Of a DNA stretch of 64,000 nt, positions 12,068 through 22,600 are shown in pieces (within the stretch, counting starts at the first letter, position 1; every line of letters starts with the position of its first letter). The translations under genes and the position numbers were made by a program. Source of the DNA: Panagrolaimus kolymaensis (lineage: Eukaryota > Nematoda > Chromadorea > Rhabditida > Panagrolaimidae); NCBI GenBank assembly GCA_028622995.1, contig JAJQJQ010000017.1, forward strand, positions 1,550,001 to 1,614,000. Direction: 5' to 3'. The notes under the pieces were generated by a model that was given only the letters and a program-made list of their open reading frames with translations, was not told the DNA's origin and did no database searches.

Positions 12068-12357
12068 AATAATCAGGAAGTAATAATCAAAATGACAACA
12101 AATAAATAAGAGATTATGAACTTCTTATAAAAAATAATTGTTGAAAATTTTTGTTTGAAAAAGTTTTCATGTTTCAATTTCAAAAAACCTTTCACATAAT
12201 TTATTTTCAACACACATTGCCAAAATTAACTATGAGAGATTTTTTTTATTAGAAAAAACTTTCCATATTTTCGATTGTTGGTTGTCTCTTCTTCAATTCA
12301 ATCTGTATCTTCGCTGTATTATTTTCATTTTATAATTTATTCATTTACAATTCAAGA

Positions 12358-13223
12358 ATGAGTGAAGAACTTGCTAGCCACAAAATAAAACTTGAGCAGG
12401 TATGTTGGTTTCTTTTTTGTCTTTACAATATTAATATATGATTTTTTTTTTCAGGTCGAAGTTGCATTGGCTGCTGATTCTACAAATGAAGATTTACTAA
12501 AATTAAAATCAGATTTACAAGAAATCATACAAGTCACTCAAGAACTTTTTCAATTTACTGCAAATGAAGAATCATCTACTTCTCGCTCCTCTCGAACTGA
12601 AGCTTTATCAAATCATAAATGGAAGGTTGGTGAGCATTGCATGGTTCGCTCCAAAAATGGACAAAAGTTGGTTGCAATTATCGACGGAATTACTGAAGAT
12701 AAAGTTGCTATAACTTTTACAAGTTTGTTTCTTTTTATTTCTTAACATTGTTTACTAAATCATAATTTTATTTAGATAATGGTTCAAAAGAAATTGTTAA
12801 ATTAAGCGAACTTGGAGTTGCTCCTGTTGTAGAACAAAAGAATTATGTTTTCCAATCAAATAAACATGGTGGTATCGCTAAAAAAGATTGGAAACTTGAA
12901 AAAGAAAGACGGAAAGCTCGAGCGCAGAAGAAAGAACAACGAAAGAAGGAAATTGAACAGGTACAAGAAGCAGAAAAAAAGAGTTGGAAAAATTTCAATC
13001 AAAAGGCATTAAATAAAGGCTTCAAGGTTAGACTTTTGCTTTCTCTCATGTCCATCCATGTTTAAACATTAATTTTCAGGGTATCAAAAAGATTCAAGCT
13101 TCTGGCTCCTCCGCTGATGGTCCGCGTACTGGAACGTCAGGTTCTAATTCAGTTTTACCAAGCTCTAGAAAAAATACAGGCTTTGGCTTTACCAATCGTG
13201 GAAATATGGATTCATTGTTTTAA
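12358..13223 (+). CDS. SMNDC1: SMNDC1/SPF30 Tudor-domain splicing factor
   Basis: Four exons (12358-12399, 12455-12722, 12776-13026, 13080-13223) give 234 aa, close to the usual length of the family. An N-terminal helix (ELASHKIKLEQVEVAL) precedes a Tudor domain starting at WKVGEHCMVRSKNGQKLVA, which in the family reads symmetric dimethyl-arginine on Sm proteins. A Lys/Arg-rich helix (KEQRKKEIEQVQEAEKKSW) and a short C terminus ending GNMDSLF follow. The protein acts in U2 snRNP/tri-snRNP assembly. All splice junctions are clean GT..AG. Confidence 0.95.
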
Positions 13224-14383
13224 AGAATATTATTTATATCACTTTTTTGTTTTGTTTATTCTGTTTTTGGAATACTTTTTATAAAACTTGATTATTTTCT
13301 TTTTTTTTGTAGCGATAAACTTTTTTCGTTTCGACTTTTTTTCATTTTCATTTCAATCGATTGCTTTCAATATTTTTCCAAAAAGGGTGCAACAAATGTT
13401 TTTTAAAAGATCAAAAACTTATTTTTATTTTATATTTTAAAATGCAGTAAAAAAGCCATGTTTTAAATATCAAATGAAGAATATGAGACAGCCGCTATTT
13501 TTTTTTCTTCGCATGTTTGCACTTTTCAGAAATCTTTTTCTGGCACTCTTCTCTTTATTCAATTTCTTGTTTTTATATTTTAAGCTAACTTATTTTTAGC
13601 TAAAAGCCTAACGAAAATTGGTTATTAAAAACAATTTTAAATTGAATTTAACACAACGTTTGCAAAAGATTTAAAAAAGAACTCATTTTTTGCAACATAA
13701 AAAACTTTAAAGCTTCCTTCAAAATGCATTGGAATATAAAAAAGTCTGTAAGTTGTTATTGCTTCAGGGGTTTATTTAATACTGCCGTTGAAAAAAAAAT
13801 ATTCTTTTTCGGTATTTCATTTTCTCAAGGGAAAATGAATAATTTATTACGTCGTCAACAGTCGTCTTCGTCGTCTATCTTTCTTTTGACAAAAATGAGT
13901 AAAAAAACCTTTAAAAATTTTTTCTTTAGGGTTTTGAGTTGAAACAGCAGCAGCAAATCTTCTTCTCTGTCAAATAAATACATATAAGAAAAGCGTGACA
14001 CTAGTTTTTTTCTTCGTCTTTTCATCTTTTTTGTTTGTTTGTTTATTTATTTCAATTTCAAACATTTTTTTTTCTTCATGGCTTTCTTTAGCCATGGCCT
14101 GCCTTTTCATAGACAAAAAAATACGTATGTCTCCTTTTTTTAAGCTTCCACCCGCTTTTTTCATGCCAATTATCCTTGTTGCGGCGGCATTGTTCCAATT
14201 TTTTATTTTCTTCTTTACCGTTCATTTGCCATTGTTATTTTTTATTGTTGGAAAATTCACATATATTTTTTTTTTTCAGCTTGTCTCAAATGTTTCGTTG
14301 AGATTTGCCGAGGCTCATTTTTTGGCTTAATTATTCGTATAATTAAAAAGCAAAAGCACATCAAAAAATAAAGAAAGAAAAAA
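13224..14383. other. Intergenic region with T-rich tracts
   Basis: About 1.2 kb, strongly T-rich on the plus strand. Open frames at 13724-13942 and 13995-14330 are runs of Phe/Leu/Ile codons made by the T-tracts and show no splice-compatible extension or recognisable protein. It should contain the SMNDC1 3' end and the promoter of the next gene. Confidence 0.6.
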
Positions 14384-15654
14384 ATGGAGACAAGTGTTTC
14401 AAGCGTTGGTAATGGTCCTAAATATGTGAATGTTCGAAATCGGGATGTATTTCTTATTTCTTTTCTTTATTCCAAAGCTTCCATAGGATTTTTATGTTTA
14501 ATTGGACTTATGTCAGCTGTAAATACCGTACTTTTTATTCAACAGGTAAGAAGGTTTTTAAAAAAGCTTTTAACGTCATAACTTTTCAGCTAAGTAAAGC
14601 TGAGCCCTTATGCATCTTTAATAATTATTTACCTTATGGAAGTCCAGAGATAAGGGATGTTTCAATGCCAATTGTTTATGTAAGTTTAACATCATATTAA
14701 TTAAAACTTTAATAATTTATTATAGTACTGCCGATTCCTTGAATTTAGTGTTCCTATTACATTTTTGCAATTAATCCTTTGCATTCTTGCCCTTGCTTTT
14801 GGTCTCAATCGCAAAAGCATGCTATTTTTTACGGTAAATATTTTGGTTATGTATATTTTATTTATCCCAAAATAAGAAATTTTTACAGGCATATTGCTTT
14901 TTATGGATGTTACTTTTTCATGGGGCAATATTTTTCGTTTTTCTTTTTTATTTAAATTATGAAAGTTTACTACGAGAAGTATTTGAAAAGCTCATTGAAG
15001 AAGTGATAAGAACAGACGAAGCTTTTTGTGTGGCTATGGAGCCTATCCTCCATTGTCGAGTTCCAAATGGTACAATTGATGATGTAATTAAAACGGTGTG
15101 TAATACACAAAGGCGGCATCATGTAAGTTAGACCCAATAAAATGCTTCGAATTTTATTACATATGAAAAAAATGTGTTTTGTGCTTTGCTTTACTCATCC
15201 AAAAATCTCTTGGGTTTATAAGACTTCTTAACCGAGAAAATTTAAAGCAACACTTCATTTTCTAAAATTGCTTATTTCATAAAAAAAAGAAGCTTATTTT
15301 ACTCGTTACCTATCTTTATTGGAATTTGTTTTTGGGATTCATCATTTTGATTGATTCACGCATTATTTTCAGCCAATCTTAGCTCCAAATTGTACTGAAC
15401 ATTCCACTGCATATTTGATAGATCGAACATGGCTTTTAACAGTAGCGATCGAATATTTATTTGTAATTCTGGTAGGCTTATATGCAACCATTCGAGGAAT
15501 ATTTCGATTTCGTCAAAAAAGGCAACGACAAAATGACCACAACCTCATCGATGATCCAAGACCGGCACGACCCCATTCAGCAACCCTTGAATCACAACAT
15601 GGGAAACTCATACGGGACATTACATCTGAAGGTAATTCTGCGGCAACACTTTAA
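14384..15654 (+). CDS. Four-transmembrane protein with tetraspanin-like topology
   Basis: Five exons (14384-14545, 14590-14679, 14726-14833, 14889-15122, 15373-15654) give 291 aa. Four hydrophobic segments are visible: about residues 25-52 (FLISFLYSKASIGFLCLIGL), 90-110, 118-140 (LLFHGAIFFVFLFYL) and 215-238. The stretch between helices 3 and 4 is long, with four cysteines and two N-glycosylation sequons (NGT, NCT). That resembles a tetraspanin large loop, but the diagnostic CCG is absent, so I do not call it a tetraspanin. The cytoplasmic tail is Arg-rich (RFRQKRQRQNDHN). A GT within codons near 15631 could be an alternative donor. Family not recognised. Confidence 0.8.
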
Positions 15655-15794
15655 TCAGGAAAAAAACGATTCTAACACATTTGATGTAAAAACGAGGTAA
15701 AAATGAAATAAAAATGATTTATTTTCTAATTTATAAATGCGAATATATCAATACAAATAGCTTTGTTTGTGAAATTAATTGGTTCACCATCGGT

Positions 15795-16762
15795 TTATTG
15801 AAGTTTACTACGAAGACCTTCAAACATTTCTAAGCCGACGCATGAGAGAGCGGAAGCAATACAGGCATAATCAGCAATATGATAAACGAAAGATGAGACA
15901 CCAGATGGAATTGTTGGAGTGATGAAATGAGTGATAACTGCTAATACAAGACCACCGAACAAAGCTAAAATACAATAAAATAAATAATAACATGGTATAG
16001 CATACAATTAGGATCACAAAAACTTCAAATATTAAAACTTACCAAGAGCATATTGAGCTTTCAAAGAAGGGTCAGCGACGTTGACAAGTTGTTGAGCTAA
16101 GACAAACAAATAATCATTGAGTAAAATATATTTACTTTCACTCACCATCATATCGACCATCGATTTCATTATACCAGCGTTTACCAGAAAGGAATAAATT
16201 GCCGACGATAAAAAGAAAAGGAATGAAGAAACCAACGAGCCCAATTCGATCAGATTCCATAAAGAGTGTGATGGCCTAAAAAATAATAGTAAAAACAGCC
16301 AATAAAAACATTCCATACTTGAAGACCAAGAGTAACAAGTCCAGCAATGCGGAGTTGACCAACAATGTTGCCATAATTTGAAGTGACAGGTTTTTGAGTT
16401 GCCATTCTTTGTTTTACGTCTAAAAAAGTTTCAAACTGATTCAGAGGAACGCAGAAAATTACAAGTGAGAAATAGTTTAAAAAGAGTAAGTAAGAAATTG
16501 AAGGGTATGCAAATTTGAAGAATTCACAAATCTCTGGCAAAATGTCGGATTTTGATTGGAGAAGTTTAGGGCGATGTGAATGAATCATCGTAATTTTTTG
16601 ACACATTTTTTTTCTCTCAAAATGCAACACTTATTACCGCTATCCATAAGAATCTAGAACACATAATAAAATAAATATACCTTTGGAAAAGTTTTCAGCA
16701 CTTTTACGCATATCTTGCGCAATCTTTTCAACTTCTTCTTTAGCTCGATCAAGCTGACTCAT
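15795..16762 (-). CDS. Small multi-pass membrane protein with N-terminal charged helix
   Basis: Five exons (16681-16762, 16319-16419, 16146-16275, 16043-16096, 15795-15964) give 178 aa. The N terminus (MSQLDRAKEEVEKIAQDMRK) is an amphipathic charged helix. Hydrophobic segments follow: around LRIAGLVTLGLQAITLF, IGLVGFFIPFLFIVGNLFL, ALFGGLVLAVITHFI and ADYACIASALSCVGLEMF. I do not recognise the family. An ER or mitochondrial membrane protein would fit but is inference. It converges with the preceding gene, with 140 bp between stops. Each junction uses GT..AG, and exon phases agree. Confidence 0.8.
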
Positions 16763-17433
16763 TTTTTTTGTTATCCTAAAAATTTATGAAACTTCAAATA
16801 TCTTTCTTTTATAAAACCTTTTTGTAAACACATCGAAAACAATTCTTTTTTATTTTTTGCATGAAAAAAGTACTAAACAAAAAAGAAAAGGTTAAAAAAT
16901 GATCAATTTCTTGAGGCAATGGTTGCTGCAGCTGTTTCAAGTTTTTTTCTTCTTTTGCTTTTCATTGTTTTCGAATGGGAGAGTGACTTACACAACAACC
17001 AACCAACTGTCGATTGCGGCGTCCTTCGGTGAGGCAAACTTTTGATTTTAACATATTTTTTTCTCTTCGATTCCACACAACATTTGCACTTTTTTGTGGG
17101 CAGTAAACAATCTATGTATTTTGTTGAAAGAAAAAAAAACAGGAAAACCTCGTGGTTTTCGCATGCTTTGAATCATCATTTTGGAATTCATGGGTGGTTA
17201 CTAAAAATGACAAAAAGTTTTATATGGTTGTTGACATGTTTATTTATTTCTTTTCGTTTTTTTTATGTTGTATTTAATTTCTGTAAAAGAATATTTAAAA
17301 GTTATTCAAATTTTTTACGCTTTGAAGCTTTGAGAGTGAGATAAAGCATAAAGGTATCCACGCTATGCTCTCATTTTATTTATTAAAAAATTACAAAATC
17401 TGATATATTTTTTTAAATGCACTTGAAAGTTTA
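16763..17433. other. Intergenic region, no gene seen
   Basis: 670 bp between the small membrane protein start and the 3' end of the peptide gene. An open frame at 17042-17344 (+) is Phe-rich and unsupported. Confidence 0.55.
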
Positions 17434-17858
17434 TCATCGACCATAATAACTACTGTAATAAGGACTTGATGATCGAGTTTTTCCTGAGCTTACAGAACTT
17501 TCAAGCAAATCAACGGGATTCATGGAATAATAAAACGGTGTAATTCGAATGGGAGTTGCAGCTCGTCGCCGTTTTAATTTCTAAAAAAATTTAATTTTAA
17601 ACCACAAATCTTTTCATCGAGAGGCAATAACTTACTTCATCTCGAAGATTTTTAAGTCTATGAAATCGTATTTCTTCAAAACGTACAGGTTTTTGAAGGA
17701 GCATTTGATCAGGGTCACTAAAATTAAAAACATTTTCAAATAAAAATAAAGACATTAAATTACCTGTAAAATTTTGTTAGTTCAAGCCTGGCTTCACATA
17801 AAACAATTAAAAATGCAATTAAAATAGCAAATTGTAAATTATATGAAAATGGATTCAT
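17434..17858 (-). CDS. Small secreted protein, candidate neuropeptide precursor
   Basis: Three exons (17764-17858, 17636-17717, 17434-17580) give 107 aa. The N terminus MNPFSYNLQFAILIAFLIVL followed by CEA is a good signal peptide. No further membrane segment is present. A tetrabasic-type site (KLKRRR) lies near residue 65. The last residues are SSPYYSSYYGR before the stop: a C-terminal Gly-Arg is the arrangement expected of an amidated peptide once Arg is trimmed. A second basic site (GKTR) would release a peptide ending in YY-amide. There are no cysteines after the signal region. It is too short and split to appear as one long open frame. The function is inferred only from these processing signals. 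Confidence 0.65.
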
Positions 17859-18092
17859 GGTTGCTGATAAAACTAAAACTTAAAATTTTTATTACGAAGA
17901 AACCAATAAAAAATAAGGAAACTTTTAGTTTTGTTAATCTTTAAAAATCGGAGGATCAAAAACCCGCGCACAATTGAACCGGTATCAATGTTTGAGAATT
18001 AATTAGCTTTGACTTTAAAAAAGACAATAAAAAAACAGGAAAATATGGGAAAAAATCATTTAATGGGTTTAAAACAAAAAATAAATTAAGAA

Positions 18093-18385
18093 CAGAGCTG
18101 TCGGTGCACCGAAATTTCTTCGATTCGATTTTCGGTGCACCGAATCGAATCGAAAATCGAAGGTTTTTTTTCGATTCGATTGGATTTTTTTAAAATTAAA
18201 ATAGTTATTTGAAAGGTAAAAGTGTGCGCCAAATCGAAATCAAAATTTCTTCGATTCGATTTTCGATTCGGTGGACCGAAAATCGAAGCTTCGATTTTCG
18301 ATTCATTTCGGTGCACCGAAAATCGAAAAATCGAATCGAAAATCGAATCGAAATCGGATCGAAAATCGAAAAATCGACAGCTCTG
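18093..18385. mobile_element. hAT-type MITE with TCGAT-rich palindromic arms
   Basis: 293 bp. The ends are CAGAGCTGTCG and its reverse complement CGACAGCTCTG, a CAGAG-type hAT terminus. The element is flanked by a perfect 8-bp direct repeat ATTAAGAA at 18085-18092 and 18386-18393, the target duplication length of hAT transposons. The interior is dominated by TTCGATT/AATCGAA units and GGTGCACC palindromes, so it folds extensively. No transposase is present. It lies about 235 bp upstream of the peptide precursor start. Confidence 0.9.
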
Positions 18386-18393
18386 ATTAAGAA

Positions 18394-19689
18394 GGAAATG
18401 AAAATTGATAAAATTTACAAACTTAAAAAAGTTTTGCGATGCTGCTAAAACTTATTTAATAAATGGGTAGTAATAACTTGCATTTGGAATTCTCTTTCAA
18501 AGCTGCTTACTTACAATTTAAATTTATTTTTGAATGAAACTCTGTAAACTTTCACATTGGATTAAAAAAACTTGACTAAAAAACCGGGATCTCGTCAAAA
18601 TGCTCCAAGATACAAAATATCATTAACTAAAGAAACTTAACCATAAATCAAAATTCTACTATAACTATTAAACAAACTTTGGAAATTTGTTTATATGCTT
18701 GAAAAATCTTTTTTTTGTCCAAGCATAAATCTAACGGCGTCACTTTTTAAATTTAAAATCTCTTTTTTTGGATGTTTTTATTTTTTCTATAAGAATGAAG
18801 CTTCTAAAAAAGCCAAAGACGACTTCATTAAACTTTTGATCATCATCCCCCATCCACATTCAAAAGCTAGCTTCAAAAATCTTTGCCAAAAAAGATGAAA
18901 GCACAATGACGTTTCCAAAAAAACTTGAAAAGCCTCAATTGAAAAAGAAAAAAGAAGCGTTTTTTGAAGCGTAAAATTTTTATTTAAAAAATTGAAAAGC
19001 CACCGTAAAAAAAAAACAACACCTCCGTCAAGTTAAAAAATGCCTTTTAAAAAAAAGTTAAAAGCCATCATCATGTTTTTTGAATAAACAAATAAAAAAC
19101 AAAATATTTTTTTTTATATCAAATTTTAAAAATAAAAAGAACACAAAAAAGACTGGGAAAAAAGACAAAAATCATTGAATTATATTTTTATGGTTTTTAC
19201 ATAAAGCTTTTTGAAATTTGAAAAGAACGAAGGTGAATATGACAGCCGCAGCGGCGGCTTCTTCGATACATATTTCTCGCTCACTCAAATAAGGAAAATA
19301 CAAAAAAATCCGAAAAAAGCAAAAAAAATCACTTGAAAGGATTTGTATCGAGATCGGATTTCCTTTAAGCTTTGCTGCTTTTTGGTTGTTTCAGTTTTTA
19401 CAACAACAAAAAAATATTGCTCAAGTTTTTAAAATTTTAGTGAAAAATATGACATTCAATTCTAATGTTTAAGATTTCAATAGTTGCTGCTGACTCGAGC
19501 AAACTACAATAGTTTTTTTTGCTGCCAAATAATAATAGCAATATTATTTAAAAAAAGATTTATTCAAATATATTATTTTATAAATATTTTCTTTGGCAAA
19601 AGATATTTAAGCAAGAAACCGTTTCAATATATGTAAAATCTAAAGTGAAATTAATACCAGAAGAAAGCAAAAAAATGAAACAAATATTT
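18394..19689. other. Intergenic region, no gene seen
   Basis: About 1.3 kb of A-rich DNA between the MITE and the 3' end of the MCTP gene. Nothing coding or structural could be supported. Confidence 0.55.
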
Positions 19690-22600
19690 TTATTTGGCTT
19701 TTTTATTAGTTGTTTTTCCTTTGACATTTTCTTGCGCGTCATTTTTTGGTGGTGGAGCTGGGGGATCTTCACAATTCGCTCGAAATTCACGATACATTCG
19801 CTATAAACACGTCATAGTATAATTTTGTTTTTGCAAAACAAAAAAATAACAAACCAATTCATTATCGGAAGGCACGCGAGAAAGAAAATCTAAGAGTTCA
19901 TTATTATCAACATAATGAGGATTTCGAAGGCGTTTCGAAAATTTATTGATACCTAAAATGGAAAGGTTATGTTTGATAATTGTGATTAAAGTTATGAATA
20001 TCAAAAGCTGAAATGATGTCATTGAATATCATAAAATATTTTTTTTTTGACTTACCCCAAAGCATAATAATAACCCTTATTGGAACAAAATAAAGCAAAA
20101 TTGCAGCAATGCAAAGAACAAAAATGGCAAGATAACTTAAATAAGGTATGGTAAAATTAAAGGTATTTCGAAAACGCTCAAGAAGTGAAGCGACAAAATC
20201 CAATTGAATGTTTATTATTTGAAGAATATCTTGAATTGCTTGAAATCGATTAATAAAGGAAATGGATTTTTCATTCTGAAAATTTATTTTTTTAATTGTG
20301 GTCTTAAATTCTTTTTTAAAATAATTAAAAATACACAGCAATTTTTCTGGTGATGCTGCTACCAACTCTATTGGAATTTAATTTAATCTAAATCACAACA
20401 ATGTTAAAAAAACAATATTACTTTAGGAGGTGGATTAGCTGAAGGTGGAGCAGTCATGGAGCGTTTTAATTCAGGTCGACGCTAAAAATAAAAATCACAA
20501 CCACAACAATCACAACACTTTTACAACTTCAATTCTAACTTACTTGATCACTGGCATCCTCATCATCGGATTCAACGGAAAGACGATTTTCATCTTCAAT
20601 GCTTCCACGAAATCTAATTTCGATACTTTCAGAAACTTTGTGATAAATATGAAATCGAACGAAAAGTAATAAAAGAAGCATAGGAAAATGATGAATTTGA
20701 ATAAAATAAACAAATGTTACAAAAAACTAAAAAAATTCTCTATACTATTTTTTGGTAAAGTGTAAAGTTAAAATTTTTTTACCAAAAAGGCACAAAATGA
20801 TCTTGGATATGATCTCCAACTAAGGCAATCATCCATAAACTGTTTGCATGAAACAAGATATGCACCAAATGCGCGAAGGCGGTTTACTGAATTAATAAGC
20901 ATACTGGGCTTAAATTTGGGTTCTTGAGAAACGAATTTCTTTTCCCTAGGATTAAAAGTTCGAATAGCAGATTTCAAAGGATTCCAAAGAAAATCCATTT
21001 CGAGCAGAATTCGTCCTTTAACGCGTTGTTTCAAATTTCGATCTTTTAAATTATACCATCGCTTTTCACAATTTCGAATTTTTAACAGTGGAATTACAAC
21101 TTTCCCGAGAAATTCAACTTTTTTATTTGGATCTTCATCATAGACTGTAAGTTCAAGGACTTCATGAATATCTTTGACCGCGCTAAAATATAAATATACG
21201 TAATAATGTAAATAAAATTTTTTCAGAAAATACTCACAATGTGAAAAGCTTATTCCATTCTGGATTAAGTGTTTTATATTCTGTATGAGTTTGCAAACGA
21301 GCGTTGACAAGTTCTAAGATGCAAAATGGATCACTTTTGCCTCCAATGTCAGCAGCGGCCAAATTTTCTGCTTTGAAAACTTTGACCGTTAAATGTCCAA
21401 TATCTTTGATGGCAGTGAAAGAATGTTTGATTGACTAAAAAATTTTTTTTCTAGGTTTAGTTTGAATAAAAAGGTGATAAAGGTTACATATTTTTCAAGG
21501 ATATCATTTCGATTTCCAACATAACTTCGCAAATCTGCGACTGTTCCTTGTGAGGCTGAAGTTCCAGAAATTGTTAAAAGTAATAAAACGGAACCAGCAT
21601 CTTCATCCAATTGATACCATTTTTCTTCAGTTTTTTCACGCTCAAATTCTTTTAAATTAATTGTGCATCTAAATTTTTCTTTATATACTGTCTGCATCGA
21701 AAATTCTTAATGCCAAACCTTCCAATTACGGTGTTGTTTGATTTATCACGAACCATAACATCCAAAGTTTGAAAATTTTCATCGTAAATATGAAGATCAT
21801 ATTGTTCATACCATTTAGGTTCAAAAGTTTTAGGAATGACTTTACTTTTACATTTTTCGCTACAAAGTTTAAATTTGACATATGGATCAGGAATTTGGAG
21901 GAGATTTAAATAATTTAATTTAGCTTCGACAAGGACAATATTGACTGCTGAAAGCCATACTGATACTGCTTTATTGCTCCTTTTTGCCACTTCAGTAATA
22001 ACACCACGAGTGGCTTTAGATAAAAACTAAAAATTATTAAAATTACTGGAACAAAATTTGTGAAAAACCAAAGCTTACTTCAGTTTTTTGACTTTCAGTT
22101 AATGGAGTCACTGTAATGGCAAGTTGAAGATATCCCATATAATCTTCACCGCCATTTTCATCATCCAAAGTTAATTTCATTTCATGCGTTTCAAAAAGCT
22201 TTAGTTGACTTAATTCAATGGATGTGATTCCCATGGAATCATCCATCATAAATCGATCATAATCAAATACTTCAAGACGCAATGATGCGGTTGGATCTTC
22301 AATTAAAAATGCAAATTCTTCATCAAAATTTGGATTTAAACTTCGATAAATGGTATTTGATTTATACATGGTTTTATCTTGATATTTGAATTTTACATAT
22401 GGATCAGAACTTCCTTAAAAATAATTGTTTAAGCAATTGAGATAATTTTTCGCTGGGATATTAACTATTCTTACCGCTTGCGTCTCTAATCACAAGCCCA
22501 TGAGCTTCTTTAAGGTGGATTTTAAGCCTAAATGTAACAAAAGGATTTTGATCTGTTCCGTCATCGATGTTGTGCTAAAAGAATAAGTCTTACTAAAAAA

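Noticed and set aside
13724..14330. Open frames rich in Phe, Leu and Ser
   Set aside because: They follow T-tracts in intergenic DNA, have no recognisable protein and no matching splice signals.
14384..15654. Tetraspanin assignment
   Set aside because: Topology and four loop cysteines fit, but the CCG motif and other family residues are missing.
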